A stretch of DNA of 64,000 bases. It comes from Ramazzottius varieornatus. Taxonomy: Eukaryota; Tardigrada; Eutardigrada; Parachela; Ramazzottiidae. The translations under genes and the position numbers were made by a program. This document shows, piece after piece, positions 26,701 through 38,097 of the stretch. Each line of letters begins with the position of its first letter. Position 1 is the first letter of the stretch. The stretch is from the NCBI GenBank assembly GCA_001949185.1, contig BDGG01000008.1, positions 865,648 to 929,647 on the forward strand. The letters run 5' to 3'. The notes below the pieces were generated by a model. That model was not told where the DNA came from, did not search any database, and worked only from the letters and a program-made list of their open reading frames with translations.

Positions 26701-27319
26701 CGTCATGAATCACATGCATTAAATTATCAGGCTTGAAACGTTTCAAGATCAACACTTTGTCCGGCAGGATACTGGCAGTGAGCTTCTTGCTGCGTATGGC
26801 ACTATCAAGGACTTCCACGTAGGAAAATTGATAGTCACGATTATTCAAATTTTCCACTCCACCGGAAAGATCGGTCAATGGGCCGCCCATGACCGATCGC
26901 AGTCGATAGGACGTATGGGCGGTATGGTCAACTGGCCGCGATGACGTCATGGGCGATGTCCAGTTAATGGACGCAACAGGCTGTTCCACCGTTGGCAAGC
27001 CGTGCTGTGCTGACGTCGCTCCACGCACGAAAACAAAATCGTCGTTTTCAAACGAGTAACACAAATTGTTGATGAAGCATCTGCGATTCTGGATGGAATC
27101 TCCTGTGCACCATATGGAAGATTGCGGGATGATGACGGTGTTGGCCACTTCATGATCGGCGCTGAAAGTGAGGATGAGGGTGATTACCGCCAATAAATGG
27201 ACCTACAAGAAATATTCCGGTGAGAACACAATATTATTTTCAAATATTCTTCTTACCGTCAAGAATCCGATCAGCAATTTGCCAAGCATGGTGTAGGAGT
27301 ACTCTTCTTGCTTAGACAT
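23768..27319 (-). CDS. POMGNT2: Protein O-mannose beta-1,4-N-acetylglucosaminyltransferase 2
   Basis: ER type II membrane glycosyltransferase (GT61) that adds GlcNAc to O-mannose on alpha-dystroglycan, starting the matriglycan core. Exons 27319-27257, 27202-26432, 25926-25419 and 24363-23768 give 645 residues (human 580). Order: short cytosolic tail, membrane anchor (LLIGFLTVHLLAVITLILTF), then catalytic domain with FKPDNLMHVIHDDLLPLYYA, DYTPYKTLASIDGMDLIYRA, NATMLIAMHGAQLVLSMFLP and FCCDNPAFLHRMYQDTEVDL. The C-terminal fibronectin type III-like domain includes IDWEAPWNLQYINANTVYYE. Alignment to human POMGNT2 is clear throughout. An insertion of about 60 Ser/Thr/Lys-rich residues separates catalytic and FnIII domains. 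A second in-frame ATG lies at 27289. Intron 3 holds an 813-bp transposon remnant. Confidence 0.96.
24588..25400 (-). mobile_element. PIF/Harbinger-like transposon remnant in POMGNT2 intron 3
   Basis: 813-bp insertion with terminal inverted repeats: ATTAATTCCATTCAA then, after a few mismatches, TGGGGCAAAATTTTGGGAGA. The trinucleotide ATA flanks both ends (24585-24587 and 25401-25403). The only coding material is a broken minus-strand reading frame for what looks like a transposase N-terminus (listed separately). No DDE catalytic region is present, so it is an internally deleted, non-autonomous copy. Confidence 0.7.
24756..25283 (-). pseudogene. Broken transposase N-terminal fragment
   Basis: One minus-strand frame runs from 25283 to 24756, interrupted by a single in-frame TAG at 25064-25062. 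The second part contains YLQPRTEVPKSRDFLFNILP and RSRDASDTLLRLISRHKVFF. The spacing of Leu-Pro, Arg and the 'LL.LI..H.VF' ending recalls the N-terminal region of PIF/Harbinger (HARBI1-type) transposases, from memory only. The catalytic triad is absent. It lies inside an element with inverted terminal repeats. Confidence 0.45.
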
Positions 27320-29749
27320 GGCGCTCGCAGAGTTCTCTTTTGTAGTAATGGGTTGCGGGTGATGGAAAGCGGAAAGTTTAACTTAGTACCGGAAGTCGTC
27401 GACTATCCATCAGGATTTCCCGCAGGGAAGTCGTGCAGTGCAGCGGATCACGACCAACCATCTTGTTTGTCCCGCTTCTTCCCCCACACTGGCCCACAGT
27501 GAAAGATTTTGGTTGCCGCAGTACTCAACGACAGGAACATCTGACATACTTGGGCGATTGAGATGAAAGCAGCGACTGGCTTGGGTGGATGGCCTGCAAA
27601 GGAAAATCGATGGCGACTAATTGTCAGATGGGACAATTTTTGAAAGAGTCAGCCGTGCGAGCGTGAGGATTTGGTACAGCCGCTGTACTGTACGGCTCGC
27701 CTTATAGTCCTGTCAGTAGCTTATCGCTGTCCCACCCTCTGCAAGCACACGATCACAACATCATTTTATTTTGCAGGAAACATATCATCTGCATCCTTCC
27801 ACAATCCTGAATAACAATGCAGGTAACCCACCTAAATTTGAACGAATATCACTGCTCTAATCCAGACCAGATTATCCATCACATTTCATCCATTTCGATT
27901 GACCCAAAAGATGCTTTTTGGATATCCTGTTATCGATATCCCTCTAACCTTGTAGGTGATCTAATGGTCACAGAATTATCAGGGTCGAGGAAAGTGACGT
28001 GGGAAAGGAAGAAAGAGATACAAAGCTGCGAAGGATGAGACGGATCTGTCCGCGTTAAACCTTTTCTCCTCATGGTAATGGCATCACAAACATGATCTTA
28101 TTTGTACCACGCATTTTAAACGAGCTTTTTTATACTGATCATCCTATGACCCTGCGAAGGAGGACAAAGTGATTCCTGTCGACGCAAGCCTAGATATGAC
28201 GAATCAATGATCCGTTCAAATGTTCGATACGGAGACCCTTCAGGCAGTTGATATACTGCAACGGATCATATCCGCACTGGATTTCACCGGAACAAACTGT
28301 AGGGATGTCTGTATCAAGGTTTTAGCTCTGTCATGTGATAGGTTGGACAGTAATAAAGAGTCAATAGGTCCTCAAAGATCCATTTCGGTATGTACAGCAT
28401 ATCCTTTTTCGAGTTATGAATCATTGAGGAGTCCCTTTAGTGATCCTTTCGGCGTTCGCTCTTCTCCGATTACATGTGACAAGTGCAGATGACTCTATAT
28501 CCACCGTCGACTTGATCTACTGTATTCCGTTTGTCACATCGTACGTTCGCGCCTCATCCTTTTTCACGCAGTGCCCAGTTTGTTACGGAATATCGATCCT
28601 GGAGTACTTGACTTCCGTGAAACCTGAAGTCAAGCTCTGAACGGAAACGCAAAATATCTCCGTCATAAGGCTTAGGGTGCTCGTAGTCCTAATGATGGAT
28701 TGTTCGTTCCGAAACAGCATAGTATACTCGAGCCACGCGCTCTATCAGTTCCCCATGAAACGCTTGTCAGATTTACAAGCGACATTGGAGGATCAGAAAG
28801 CGAGTTCTGCAGTGTACTTTGATAAACGGACTTGCGGTACTGTACACTTCTCAGTGCGCCAGCTCATGTGAAATATTTTCGCGCCGTTTTGCGCTGCTGC
28901 GCAAATGTACTCTTGCAGTGCGTACACGCACGATGGATAATTATGGGACAAGCGGAAATGACGGGAAAAGGAAAGGTCAAGTTAGTCAACCGTAGAAAAG
29001 TGTTGCATAGTACATTAGCAAAGTGATGACATTAGTGTGAATCGGTCGTGTACGTACGTGCTTCCGTATCGGCGTAGTGAAAAGGCGTGTCCCATAAGTT
29101 TTACTGTCTCATAATTATTTATTGTGCGTGCTACTCTGCCTGCCGATTTTTCAAAAGTTCACCAGGAATTTTTTCTCGTTTCTTCTTGAATTCGCAAGGT
29201 TCCAAGCGCTCACTTCGCACACGAAGTACTCCACTGTAAAATTTTCCCGGTATTATCCGTGCCGCCGCCGTGCTGGGGACGGGAATTTTGGTTTCCTGTG
29301 GCTTGTGTCCGTCCGGGACAATATTTCTAAGTGTGGAAAGTTGGAACAACACAAGGACTGCGTAGCCGTAGTCTGTAGAGATCAGTTCCAAACTGCGCCA
29401 GTTGATCTGACAAAACTGAGTGCACTTGTGCGCAGCGGCAGCTGGCTTTCCGGCCAAGTAAAATACATAGGAACGTGCGCAAGCTAATTTCGGGAGTGGT
29501 TTAGCCCTAGAACGGTACGAAATTGCGAATTATCTTCCTTGATGATCCTTTGATAAAATCTGATAAAATTAATTGTAAACCAGCTTCTGTGATCTCCAGT
29601 GCCGAACAATCACTGGAGTTGGAACCTGGAAGAATTTGGCCGTGGGAGCAGCTGAGTCCACGCCAAGCGCGTGTCTCTTATTCGCCCTCGACGGAATCAT
29701 CATCCAACGTTGTTTGCACCGCGTTTTCTTATATTGGAGGATCTACAAA
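27320..29749. other. Region between POMGNT2 and NSE4; possible short minus-strand exon at 29131-29330
   Basis: About 2.4 kb without a confident gene. On the minus strand, an acceptor (CACTTAG) near 29331 opens a 66-codon exon ending at a stop at 29131, basic and Pro/Lys-rich (KFYSGVLRVRSERLEPCEF, then KKKREKIPGELLKNRQ). It could be the last exon of a small gene, but no partner exon or start is convincing. The remaining open frames (28220-28492, 28677-28871, 29122-29487 plus strand) look like chance. POMGNT2 and NSE4 promoters should lie at the two ends. Confidence 0.35.
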
Positions 29750-31157
29750 ATGAACCATTCCAGAGGCTCGCATTCCCGTGCAAGTGTTAGCAGCGGGGGA
29801 GAACTGCCTGAGGATGGTGATGAGAACGAGCGAGAAGTAACGGAAGCTATTGCGCGCACCACCGAAGAAGTGGACAAAGAAGAGTCGAGCAGTGAAGACG
29901 AGACCCTGACGAACAACGACCGCGTATCTAAGAATCTCAAGAGAAGCGTCCAAAAGCAGAAAGGCTTGCTCAGAACTGGAAGGATCGTCGGAGAGAAAGG
30001 AAAACCGAGCCAGATTGTCCAAGATGCTCATCTCAGTCATCGCGCGAATGCTCAAGGTAGTCATCAAACATCAAAAATATCATCGGGTGTAGCGTTTGGC
30101 GTCATCCGTATGATCATTCGCGATGCGCTACTCACAGTTCCGCAAGTCCTGTCCGTAACTTGAGCGCACCTATTGCATGAACAGTATTTAGTCCGAAGAG
30201 TAGTAGGGGCGGCGCTTGATGTCATCGTTTGGCTGTTCACTGGTGCGCGCTATACGAATAATTCATTCAGCCTCATTACGTCACACGCGTAATGGAGTAT
30301 CATCCGCACTACAATTTCGTTTTTGAAATTTCGTTCTTACAGCTATACCCACACTGCGGAGTATAAGAATTACGCCCAACGAATGGAACGACAAGAATTT
30401 TGTCAAACGTCTTACAGATCAGCTAAAGAAAACGTGCGCGGATGTGGGCGAGGACGATGAAACACCGGAAAACATTCCGGGTTTTGAGGACCCCGATTCA
30501 GCCCGAGACTACTACTTGGCATTCGCCGAAGAATTTCTGGGCGAAGTGATGCCTGGTCGTGTGCCGAACCTGTCTACGGTCTACGGAGCCACATCAACCG
30601 CTCTACCGAAGCCAAAACCTCTGAAGACGCAAACTGCTGTCGTTGAAAAGGCCGCTAAGAAGAAAACGGTCGACAAGAGTAAACCTGTCCCTCAAGCGAA
30701 GAAAGTGCAGTCCGGCGATGTGGACATGAATGTGGATCCCACTGTGAAAAAGACTAAAGATCTCTTGGATGTCGTCACTAAGTTTCACATTGCAACAAAG
30801 AAACCAGTCGATTTGCTCGGTATCCTCATAGACAAAGTAAGTTTTCAGACATCAGTGCAGAATTTCTTCTGCTTTTCGTTCCTGCTGAAGGATAACTGCG
30901 TTCGAATGTATCTGGACGACAACAACTTGCCAGTGTGCACACCGTTAAGAATCCCTAAGGAGCGAGAAGGAAGTAACTCTCAGAATATGGAGGAAGCAGA
31001 GGAGGAGGACGAGGAGATGCCGATGGAAGACGTCCCAGATCCTGTCCTGTTGGATGAAGATAAGTTCCAGACGATCATGGTAAATCTGACCCACGATCAT
31101 TGGAAATCGCTCGTGCAAGCAATGCATTCTGGAACTCAAACTATAGAAGATTCTTAG
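29750..31157 (+). CDS. NSMCE4A: NSE4, kleisin subunit of the SMC5/6 complex
   Basis: Nuclear kleisin that bridges the SMC5 and SMC6 heads in the complex for recombinational repair and replication-fork stability. Exons 29750-30056 and 30343-31157 give 373 residues. The N-terminal 100 residues are acidic and probably disordered. The C-terminal Nse4 domain is recognisable: KKPVDLLGILIDKVSFQTSV, QNFFCFSFLLKDNCVRMYLD, DNNLPVCTPLRIP and, near the end, MVNLTHDHWKSLVQAM, matching the human pattern of hydrophobic residues, the VR-x-x-LD motif and the terminal winged helix. An in-frame upstream ATG at 29636 exists, but the context at 29750 (ACAAAATG) is better. A possible donor at 30839 was rejected because the read-through aligns with the family. 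Confidence 0.9.
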
Positions 31158-31204
31158 TGCAAAGTAAGTTGATCAGTTCTTAACGTGTGGTATTTTGAAA
31201 AGTG

Positions 31205-31315
31205 GGCCAATGAATTGAACCAAATTGTTTTCTAAAGTGGCGCATGTTGTAAGCTAGTAGCAATGAGGACGTGCGCCACTTGAGATGACGATGTGGTTCG
31301 ATTCGTCTGACCACG
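31205..31315. repeat. Palindromic MITE copy downstream of NSE4
   Basis: Core 31234-31285, AAAGTGGCGCATG ... GACGTGCGCCACTTGAG; left arm GGCCAATGAATTGAACCAAA and right arm GTGGTTCGATTCGTCTGACC are inverted copies of each other. It lies in the 3' flank of NSE4, outside any coding exon. Confidence 0.7.
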
Positions 31316-31875
31316 TCCTTTTTACTGTGGAAGTACACTGTTTCCTTTTCCAGATTCCTTCGACAATAAGGGCAATATTTCGGCACTCCGTACGCAGGCC
31401 GATTGGACAGTTTCCATGGATGGAAACCCACCATGAATACGAGGCCCTGAGAACCTTAACTGTAACTGTAAGCGTGGTCTTTTTGTTTTGTTTTTTATCA
31501 TCTATTTATTTCTACTCTGATAGTTTAGAAGACCATGAGCCACAATTCGAAGTGAATTTTTCAATTGACCAAGCCAAAAGCATTATGCGGACATTTTTTA
31601 ATTCCAGTTTTCTGACAGGTTCGACGCTTTTTCCACTCTACTTTCAGTACGAGGGAAAAGTTGTAAAGTTAGCCGGCACATACCGGATTTGTAAAGTTAG
31701 CCGTCTAAGTTCGCCTGTTCTCTTCTACTCAATCCCAAACTTTTAAGGATAGATCGACAGATAAAATAATGAGCTGTCGAATGGTAATAGGCACAGTCAA
31801 CACGAGAAGTCAGAGAATCCAAGAGATCCGCAATTAAAAGAACGTTGAAATCTCATGTTAAAGTTTTCACAGTTT

Positions 31876-33264
31876 TTAGAAAGTAAGACGCTTGTTCACT
31901 AGGAATCCTTCCGGTGCTACGTTGTTTTCCTTCGCTTCTTCAATGGGCGTGGCGATTTTCTCTGCTGGCTGCCCGAGCGGGTCGTTGCGGCTTTCTGGTG
32001 TCAAGATAGTTTTCCCTCGTATCCCGATGTTATGGTCTTCCAGCGCGTTGCTTGCTGCGTTGAGAACCGTCTGCTTCAAGGTTCTTTTCGCCACTCTGCG
32101 AACTTTTTCGTACAAGGGAAAAGGGAGAGTCGGAACAGGGTTCTTCGACGGCGGCTGTTTCTTTCGATTAGGAAACTGTCGAGCCTCCTGGTTCCTAGTT
32201 TTCACTTTCGTCTTCCTCACGCATTTCGGATGTCCACACAGATCTCCAGTCCTCGTGAGGTATGTTATCCAGAAGGGAGGGATTACATGCTCATCCACCG
32301 AACTACCTTTCTGTTTCTTACAGATATCGCACATGATCGACGGCTCAGGAACGAGCATGGTGCCGTCGACCCTTATCGTTTCAAACTGACAAACTTTTGT
32401 GGCCTCACTTATGGTCCTCCGAGAAGGATCACCGCCCCTTTGCTGAAGTTGTAAGATGGCTTCCCTTCTATTCAAGATGCTTGATCGGCTCAGCTGTTTT
32501 CTTTTCAAGATTATTTTTAGGTTCTGGCGGAACATCGGATCGCAGCCTCTCAATGCGAAGTCCACGGCATCCCATACTTCGCGACTCCGCTTCAGTAGAC
32601 CCATCAGCCCCGTCCGGGAGAACCCTCTATCATCGCGAGGCTTCCAACGGCGGCGCTTGATGAACCAATGGCCACCTTGGGTGAGTTCGTTTCGTCTCCG
32701 TATCTGCTCCAAACGTTTCTTTTCGTTCTTATGGACCTCTCTAACCACTGACACGAATGTGTTGAGCTCTTCGTCTGAACGCAAGTGGCCAGAATGGAGA
32801 CGGGCTTTAAAGACTTCTAAAGTGTTGAATGTGTTCGTGGTCGGAAACTTTAGCTCCTTTAGGCTTACACGCAATGGTTTCCCGATATACTTCGCGAACT
32901 CAAACCGGTCAGTACTAATTTTATTCCTGTGATCCCACCTGAAAAATATGCAGGAACTCGATTTTGTCCCTACTTGCATGTAAACTGTTTTTCGTTCTAT
33001 GCGTGATTCTTCCACACGTTCCTTCACCAACCTGAAGTTTGCGAAAGTGCGGTTCAAAGCTTTGATCCTTTCAGGTCGCTCTTGCTTAAGGATTGTCTCT
33101 TGGCGAAGAGCATTCGTGCAGCTCAACTGGGTCTCGTCAGCTTGGACAAAGAAATCGAGTCTACTTCCCGCTTGGTTCATCCCCAGCTGTTCTACATGCT
33201 GATTGATTGCCGCCAGCTCCATTTCACAAAGAGCCGCGTCTAGTTTCTCGAAACTAGCCGGCAA
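31876..33264 (-). CDS. Unrecognised basic protein with Cys pairs, mainly one exon
   Basis: An uninterrupted frame of 462 codons, too long to be chance, with a strongly basic, Arg/Lys/Gln-rich composition suggesting a nuclear or nucleolar protein. A Cys cluster near residues 320-365 (MCDICKK ... LCGHPKCVRK) could bind zinc. No family is recognised. The frame is open upstream of 33264 and reaches the acceptor-like TTTTATAG at 33317. A preceding exon at about 33609-33380 (...PKTRTEVSPT) may join across a 62-bp intron, so the true start is uncertain; the first in-frame ATG inside the exon is about 14 codons further in. The gene is convergent with NSE4. Confidence 0.6.
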   Translation of the reverse strand: MPASFEKLDAALCEMELAAINQHVEQLGMNQAGSRLDFFVQADETQLSCTNALRQETILKQERPERIKALNRTFANFRLVKERVEESRIERKTVYMQVGTKSSSCIFFRWDHRNKISTDRFEFAKYIGKPLRVSLKELKFPTTNTFNTLEVFKARLHSGHLRSDEELNTFVSVVREVHKNEKKRLEQIRRRNELTQGGHWFIKRRRWKPRDDRGFSRTGLMGLLKRSREVWDAVDFALRGCDPMFRQNLKIILKRKQLSRSSILNRREAILQLQQRGGDPSRRTISEATKVCQFETIRVDGTMLVPEPSIMCDICKKQKGSSVDEHVIPPFWITYLTRTGDLCGHPKCVRKTKVKTRNQEARQFPNRKKQPPSKNPVPTLPFPLYEKVRRVAKRTLKQTVLNAASNALEDHNIGIRGKTILTPESRNDPLGQPAEKIATPIEEAKENNVAPEGFLVNKRLTF

Positions 33265-33389
33265 GCGTCCATCAACTAGTCTAGCTTCTTCACGAAGAAG
33301 ACCAAGTCCTCCGCTATAAAACCGACGACGAAGGTAAGCATTAAATTTACTGTCACTGTGTTACAATCGGCGTATAGGATACTTTGTAG

Positions 33390-33944
33390 GTGAGACTTCA
33401 GTGCGAGTTTTTGGATATTCGCGGTTTTGTTGGTTCTCCAGAAAGTTCTTCACGACATTTGCGTTGCTTTTCTCGTCGGCCCCTCTTAGAGCACCCCAAG
33501 GAAGACCTCTTAGATAGTACGAAAGATTTGAGTCGCAAACTGGCGAGTCAGTTCTCGAAGGGTTCCTGCGTGGCAGCGGTGAGATACTCCGCACCAAATC
33601 GGTTAGCACTCGGACAGGTGAACAGTGCTTCCTACTCTTTGGACCACTGCAAAATTGAACTGGTATATTGCGTCGTCCACTTTTGCGTTTACAGTACTGT
33701 ACTTACGATATTCTTTGCAGGAGATCGTTGCGACTATAGATGCTCCTGGAAAACTCGCAAGGTTAACCAATTTGCCAGTATTCTTCTCCAAGGATTCTTC
33801 TCACATATTATTCTTTTATCAGGAATGGAAGTGGAAGAAGTAATCCCGCCTATGCGTTGTGAAAGTCCAGACGTCGACCGTCAAACCACTAAACTGTCTT
33901 CCACACGACGCGCGGTCTCAAGTACTACAGCGGCTAAGAAGTAG
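33390..33944 (+). other. Ambiguous coding potential on both strands
   Basis: A plus-strand frame is open over 555 bases and contains splice-like signals (GCAGCG|GTGAGA near 33579, TATTCTTTGCAG near 33720, TTTTATCAG near 33824). The minus strand is also open in places and may hold the first exon of the 31876-33264 gene. No product is recognised on either strand. A short divergent gene is possible. Confidence 0.25.
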
Positions 33945-34980
33945 GTGCAGGCAAGGTTCCGGGAATAGTTCAGTAAGGATAATACAGTGCCATCGCCCAT
34001 CAGATCCAACTACCAGGCTGGTCAGCTCAAGTTTGTTTCTTGTGGGCAGTTACCATAGCTCTACGCGTCGGAAGGAACACGATCGGTCTTGAGGCCCCGA
34101 AAGGTACACGGCAGTGGTACGCCTATCTCGTGGTCAACCACGTCTGTCAACTAGGGTGTCCATGCACTGCACGATTATATTCTCCTTCTAAATATGGAAA
34201 AAGCAGTGCCCAGTTTCCAGATATCGTTACCGAATACTAGCTAGAAGTGAAAAGGCAGGGCTTTGTTCAAAGTTCAAATCTTGTTTTTTGGAGCCGTAGT
34301 GGGACGGGTGCACTGTGGGATAGAGCGGGGTACCGCTGGAAAAAACGCACACTCGAAGATTTCAGCCGCGAAATGTGGACTACCGGAGTTCTTCTGAATC
34401 AAGCCAGTCTGGAAAGTAAGCTAGCTGACATACTCTGTGATCTGTGTCCATAATGGCTAAGATGTCCGGCTGGAGAAACGAAGGACGCTAGAAGATTCTA
34501 GCCTGACTTTCGTACCATTGCCAGGGATAGATTTCAATCATCTCATGCAAATCAGGCTGACATAGAAACATTCTTCACTGTCTGTTCCCACTGTTCGTCA
34601 AAGCCCGGGCAGATTCTAGCCTTATGAGTTATTATTATGGTGTCAGTGCCACGATTGCCAAGTGGGTATTTATAAACACTTGCTGTTTTTCAGCACGAAT
34701 ACCAGCACTAAATTTATCCACAGTCGTTACCGGACAAGCAGACAGTTGTTTTTTGTTGCCTTCTCTCAACCAGCACGCTGAGCCGCTTCGGCATCATCTT
34801 ACCGTGATTGGGCGAGGTCTTCCTCCATCTAATGGCATTTTGCTAATTTAAGTGCTAACTGTGCCACTTTCCAGTCGTGTTTCTTGTGAACGATCTGCAA
34901 ACGCGGAAGATTTACTCTGTTAAATTTCCAGGACCTCTTCGCCGTGAGAGGAACGGGCAACGCGATACATCCTAATCGCA
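33945..34980. other. Intergenic region upstream of the Egghead-like gene
   Basis: About 1 kb with only short, unconvincing open frames. It should contain the promoter of the downstream gene; no clear TATA box or repeat was noticed. Confidence 0.4.
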
Positions 34981-36708
34981 ATGACGCGCCGCAGGTCCAG
35001 CTTCCTCCTTCCCAACACCCACGTTCCATCTGTTGCCGAAGCGGCCGACATCTCGTCCTATGCGAAACATGCCGGACATGTGCTGCTACTTTTATTCTTC
35101 GTCTACGTATTTGAAGACCGGTAAATTCTCCATCTGATCCTTGCGGATCGGTAACGAACATGCCCAGTCGTCGCGCACCTACATACTGGGACACGATGAA
35201 GCATAATTCACTCCTGTATGCAGGTGCTCGGAAGATTGTTTGTTTTCTGTTCACCGACCTTTCATTTTAATTTGTTGACTCTCGCACGGTTCTCAATGCA
35301 GATCGTGTGTTGAGTTTCATTACTCTATGCTTGTTGGTCGTTGACAATGACACTCTTAGGTTTTCTTTGAATGTCTTGCGTGAAGATTACGTACCACTGT
35401 CGCCGCCAGAGGATGACGAGATCCCGTCTGAAGGCCTGGGTCCAATTTTCAAGATTGTCCTGTACTTTTCCCGGCTGGCCACTCTGCTCTTGCTGCCGCA
35501 AGCAGCTTTTGATTTTGCTGGTTTGGTTATGTTCAATGCGTTCAAGCGAAGGGTTCCGCTGAGGCACAGTACTCTGGAATCAGACACTTTGGCTATCACC
35601 TTCCGAATTGTCACACGCGGCAGCGACCCCGAAAAGATTCGCGAAGTGGTACGAAGGAACTTGGAGGTCCTCAGCAACTCACCTGCTCAGGTTCAAGCAT
35701 ATCGACTGGAAGTCATCACAGAACAACCCATTGGAATCGAGAAGTATGGAAACTTTCTGGAAAGAGTTGTGCCGCAGGAATACCGGACCGGAGGTGCGAC
35801 GGGAAAGGCAAGGGCATTACAGTACTGCCTCGAGGAACCTTCTGAATCTCTGGGCAGAAATGAATGGTAAGTAAAGCCCTTTCCCGATTGCAGTTCATCG
35901 TCGGGCGATTATAGCTAATTCTCCATTTTCGTACACGTTCTGTAGGGTTGTTCATCTGGATGAAAGTGCAGTCCTTTCCGAAGACGCCATCATGGGTGTC
36001 TTGAATTTTGCCTGCAAAGGTGGCGCTCAGTTCGGATCTGGCTTGACGACCTACACACAGGACGGTATCACGAACTGGCTGACTGCTATTATCGATAGCG
36101 CGCAGATCGCTGAAGACCTGGGACAAACCCGCTTCCAGCTCAAGATGTTCCACAAGCCACTCTTGGCTTGGCAGGGAGCCTTCTACGTCACTAGTGTGCC
36201 GACAGAACGACAAGTTGGCTACCGGCGCCGCTCATCCATTATAATTGACGATCGGGTGGATGCCGAACAGCACTTTGCTGCCATCTCTTCACGTCTCGGT
36301 TATGGCTTCGACTGGATCGATGGGGAAGTACACGCACGCAGCGAGAGTAGCTTGGCAGAACACATCTTCAACCGGAAACGTCGGCTGCAAGCTGCTTCGG
36401 CCATTTCAGCAGCTCACAACACGCCCTACAGCATTGTGCAACATTGGGCGGCCCGCTTACTCCCACTAACGTTGCCTTCCCTCATGTTCGGACTGCTCTG
36501 GTCTGTTCCTACTCTGTTTATCCTTGACCTGGTGTGTGGGTTTATTTTTGCAGTGCGAGCTTATGCGTATACTTTTGGAGTCCTTCGTAGCTTCCCGGGC
36601 GAACCAGCTGTCATGGTCCCTATGGCTTTCGCATCACCGTTCGTCTTCCTGTTGGATTCTATCCTGGAATCAGCAGTCACTCTTCTTGCTATGGTCCATA
36701 AAGATTAA
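34981..36708 (+). CDS. egh-like: Egghead-like family 2 glycosyltransferase with altered catalytic motifs
   Basis: Homologue of Drosophila egghead and C. elegans BRE-3, membrane GDP-Man:GlcCer beta-1,4-mannosyltransferases of arthro-series glycolipids. Exons 34981-35120, 35360-35866 and 35946-36708 give 469 residues (Egh 457). An N-terminal hydrophobic segment (HVLLLLFFVYVFED), a second (LATLLLLPQAAFDFAGL) and C-terminal membrane segments are in the right places. The GT2 core aligns: TRGSDPEKIREVVRRNLEVL, KARALQYCLEE, WVVHLDESAVLSEDAI and KMFHKPLLAWQGAFYVTSV. Two hallmark motifs differ from the remembered fly sequence: the acceptor-activating AED is AEQ here, and the QRKRW-type motif reads NRKRR. 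Loss of the catalytic Asp and the Trp suggests a non-catalytic or changed enzyme. Confidence 0.88.
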
Positions 36709-37845
36709 TTGTGATCCCTGATTTCCTGTTTCAATCAACTAGCTTCATTGTTTGCTGTGCGCTTTTTTGAATCTCTTGCCAATCAACCCAATCAACGACG
36801 TATCGTGATTTCCTGCATTTTGCACATTGAGTTGACGCATTCAAAGTGCGTTGTGTAGCGTAAAGAACTCTCACCACGGCAAAAAGCCTGCAACAAAATT
36901 GCTGGCTCAGGCGGTAGGCTAATTTACACTGCACCTCGATTAATAATTTTTATCGTCCGACTAACGAGGAACTTTAAACGGACGTGAAGCAAGCTAAACG
37001 TCGAGTTGACAGAGAACCTGATGGTGCCGGCGCTCTGCCTGTTGTTCAATACAAAACCCCACTCCACAAGTCTTCCAGACAAACTACCACTGATACTTTC
37101 ATATCCGTCACACGAGTCACCCTCTCTTCCTTTAGGACCTGTAGGCTACTCGTTCGTCTCAGAGACTGACCTCGCCAGTGTCCGCCAGTTGATCCCGGTA
37201 TTCCAAAGGGCCTTAGTCAAGCGTCCTGGACTTTGATCCTGCAGGAACCTCAGGCTTCGCTGACCATCGACAGGTTTATCCACCAAGGAAGATTGAAGGA
37301 CCTCGTAGACCTCTAAGTCAGCCAGTTAGGCTTTACAGAAGACCGGCAAGAGCTGGAGTTCGTACTGCACTTTACTGATCAAAATTCAACTGAAGGAAAA
37401 AAAGAGTCTCGGACAACTGACAGCTTTCAGCTTATATACTTCTCGAGATACGCCGCCTGCAGGGCTGGCTTGATACCTCGAGGAAATCCCCTGTCAGTCA
37501 TACACTCATCATACTCGTACACTCATGGAGAATTTCCAATTTTAAATCCTGTACGAAATTCTCGCTACAGTTGTAGCTTGAAGTAAACGGTTGTAAAACG
37601 AATAAAAACATCCACTGAGAGGACTGATGTGAGCCTTTATGAGAAAAATCGGAAACCTCGAAAGGCTCAAGTGGGACGTGGGCAAAAGACTGAGAACCAG
37701 ACCGTTCTCAGGTGGTGCACGTCATCATTGTGACTGGCCGAAAGTGTGCGCCACTTAGAAAAACAATCTGGTTCATCTCATTTGCCTGAGCCCTGAATCT
37801 CAAATACTGTTCTAGAATATTCAACGCAAAGACGACAAACGTCAT
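36709..37845. other. Intergenic region between Egghead-like gene and CAHS 3' end
   Basis: No confident gene. A plus-strand open frame at 37006-37236 has no recognisable product or splice support. A palindromic MITE copy lies at 37670-37795. Confidence 0.45.
37670..37795. repeat. Palindromic MITE copy
   Basis: Core 37707-37762, CAGGTGGTGCACGTC ... AGTGTGCGCCACTTAGA, with the family's right-arm tail AATCTGGTTCATCTCATTTG. Intergenic, downstream of CAHS. Confidence 0.6.
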
Positions 37846-37851
37846 TTTATT
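37846..37851 (-). terminator. Candidate poly(A) signal of the CAHS gene
   Basis: AATAAA on the minus strand, about 250 bases after the CAHS stop codon. Confidence 0.5.
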
Positions 37852-38097
37852 GAACCACAAACATGTTCCCATCAAGATAGCAGAAGCAAGCCATGTACAG
37901 ACAAGACAAGTCAGATCGACAGATGGAGATAAAATTCAAACTTGACCAAAACAAGCACTAAAATCAGACCGATATTTCAAACCAAAATTTAATATTAGAC
38001 TACTTCGTACATGACAGCATTACAAAAACTTTGGCGCAAGATGGGAATAAAAGAGCTCGGTTGACTACACCAAAAGTTGCGCTAGGAAAAAATCAGC

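Noticed and set aside
28220-28871. Plus-strand open frames upstream of NSE4
   Set aside because: Short, without start-context or splice support, and unlike any family I know.
30840-30850. GTAAGT donor inside NSE4 exon 2
   Set aside because: Reading through gives a stretch that aligns with the conserved Nse4 C-terminal domain; splicing here would delete it.
37006-37236. Plus-strand open frame, 76 codons
   Set aside because: No splice partners, no family resemblance and no supporting context; length is within chance.
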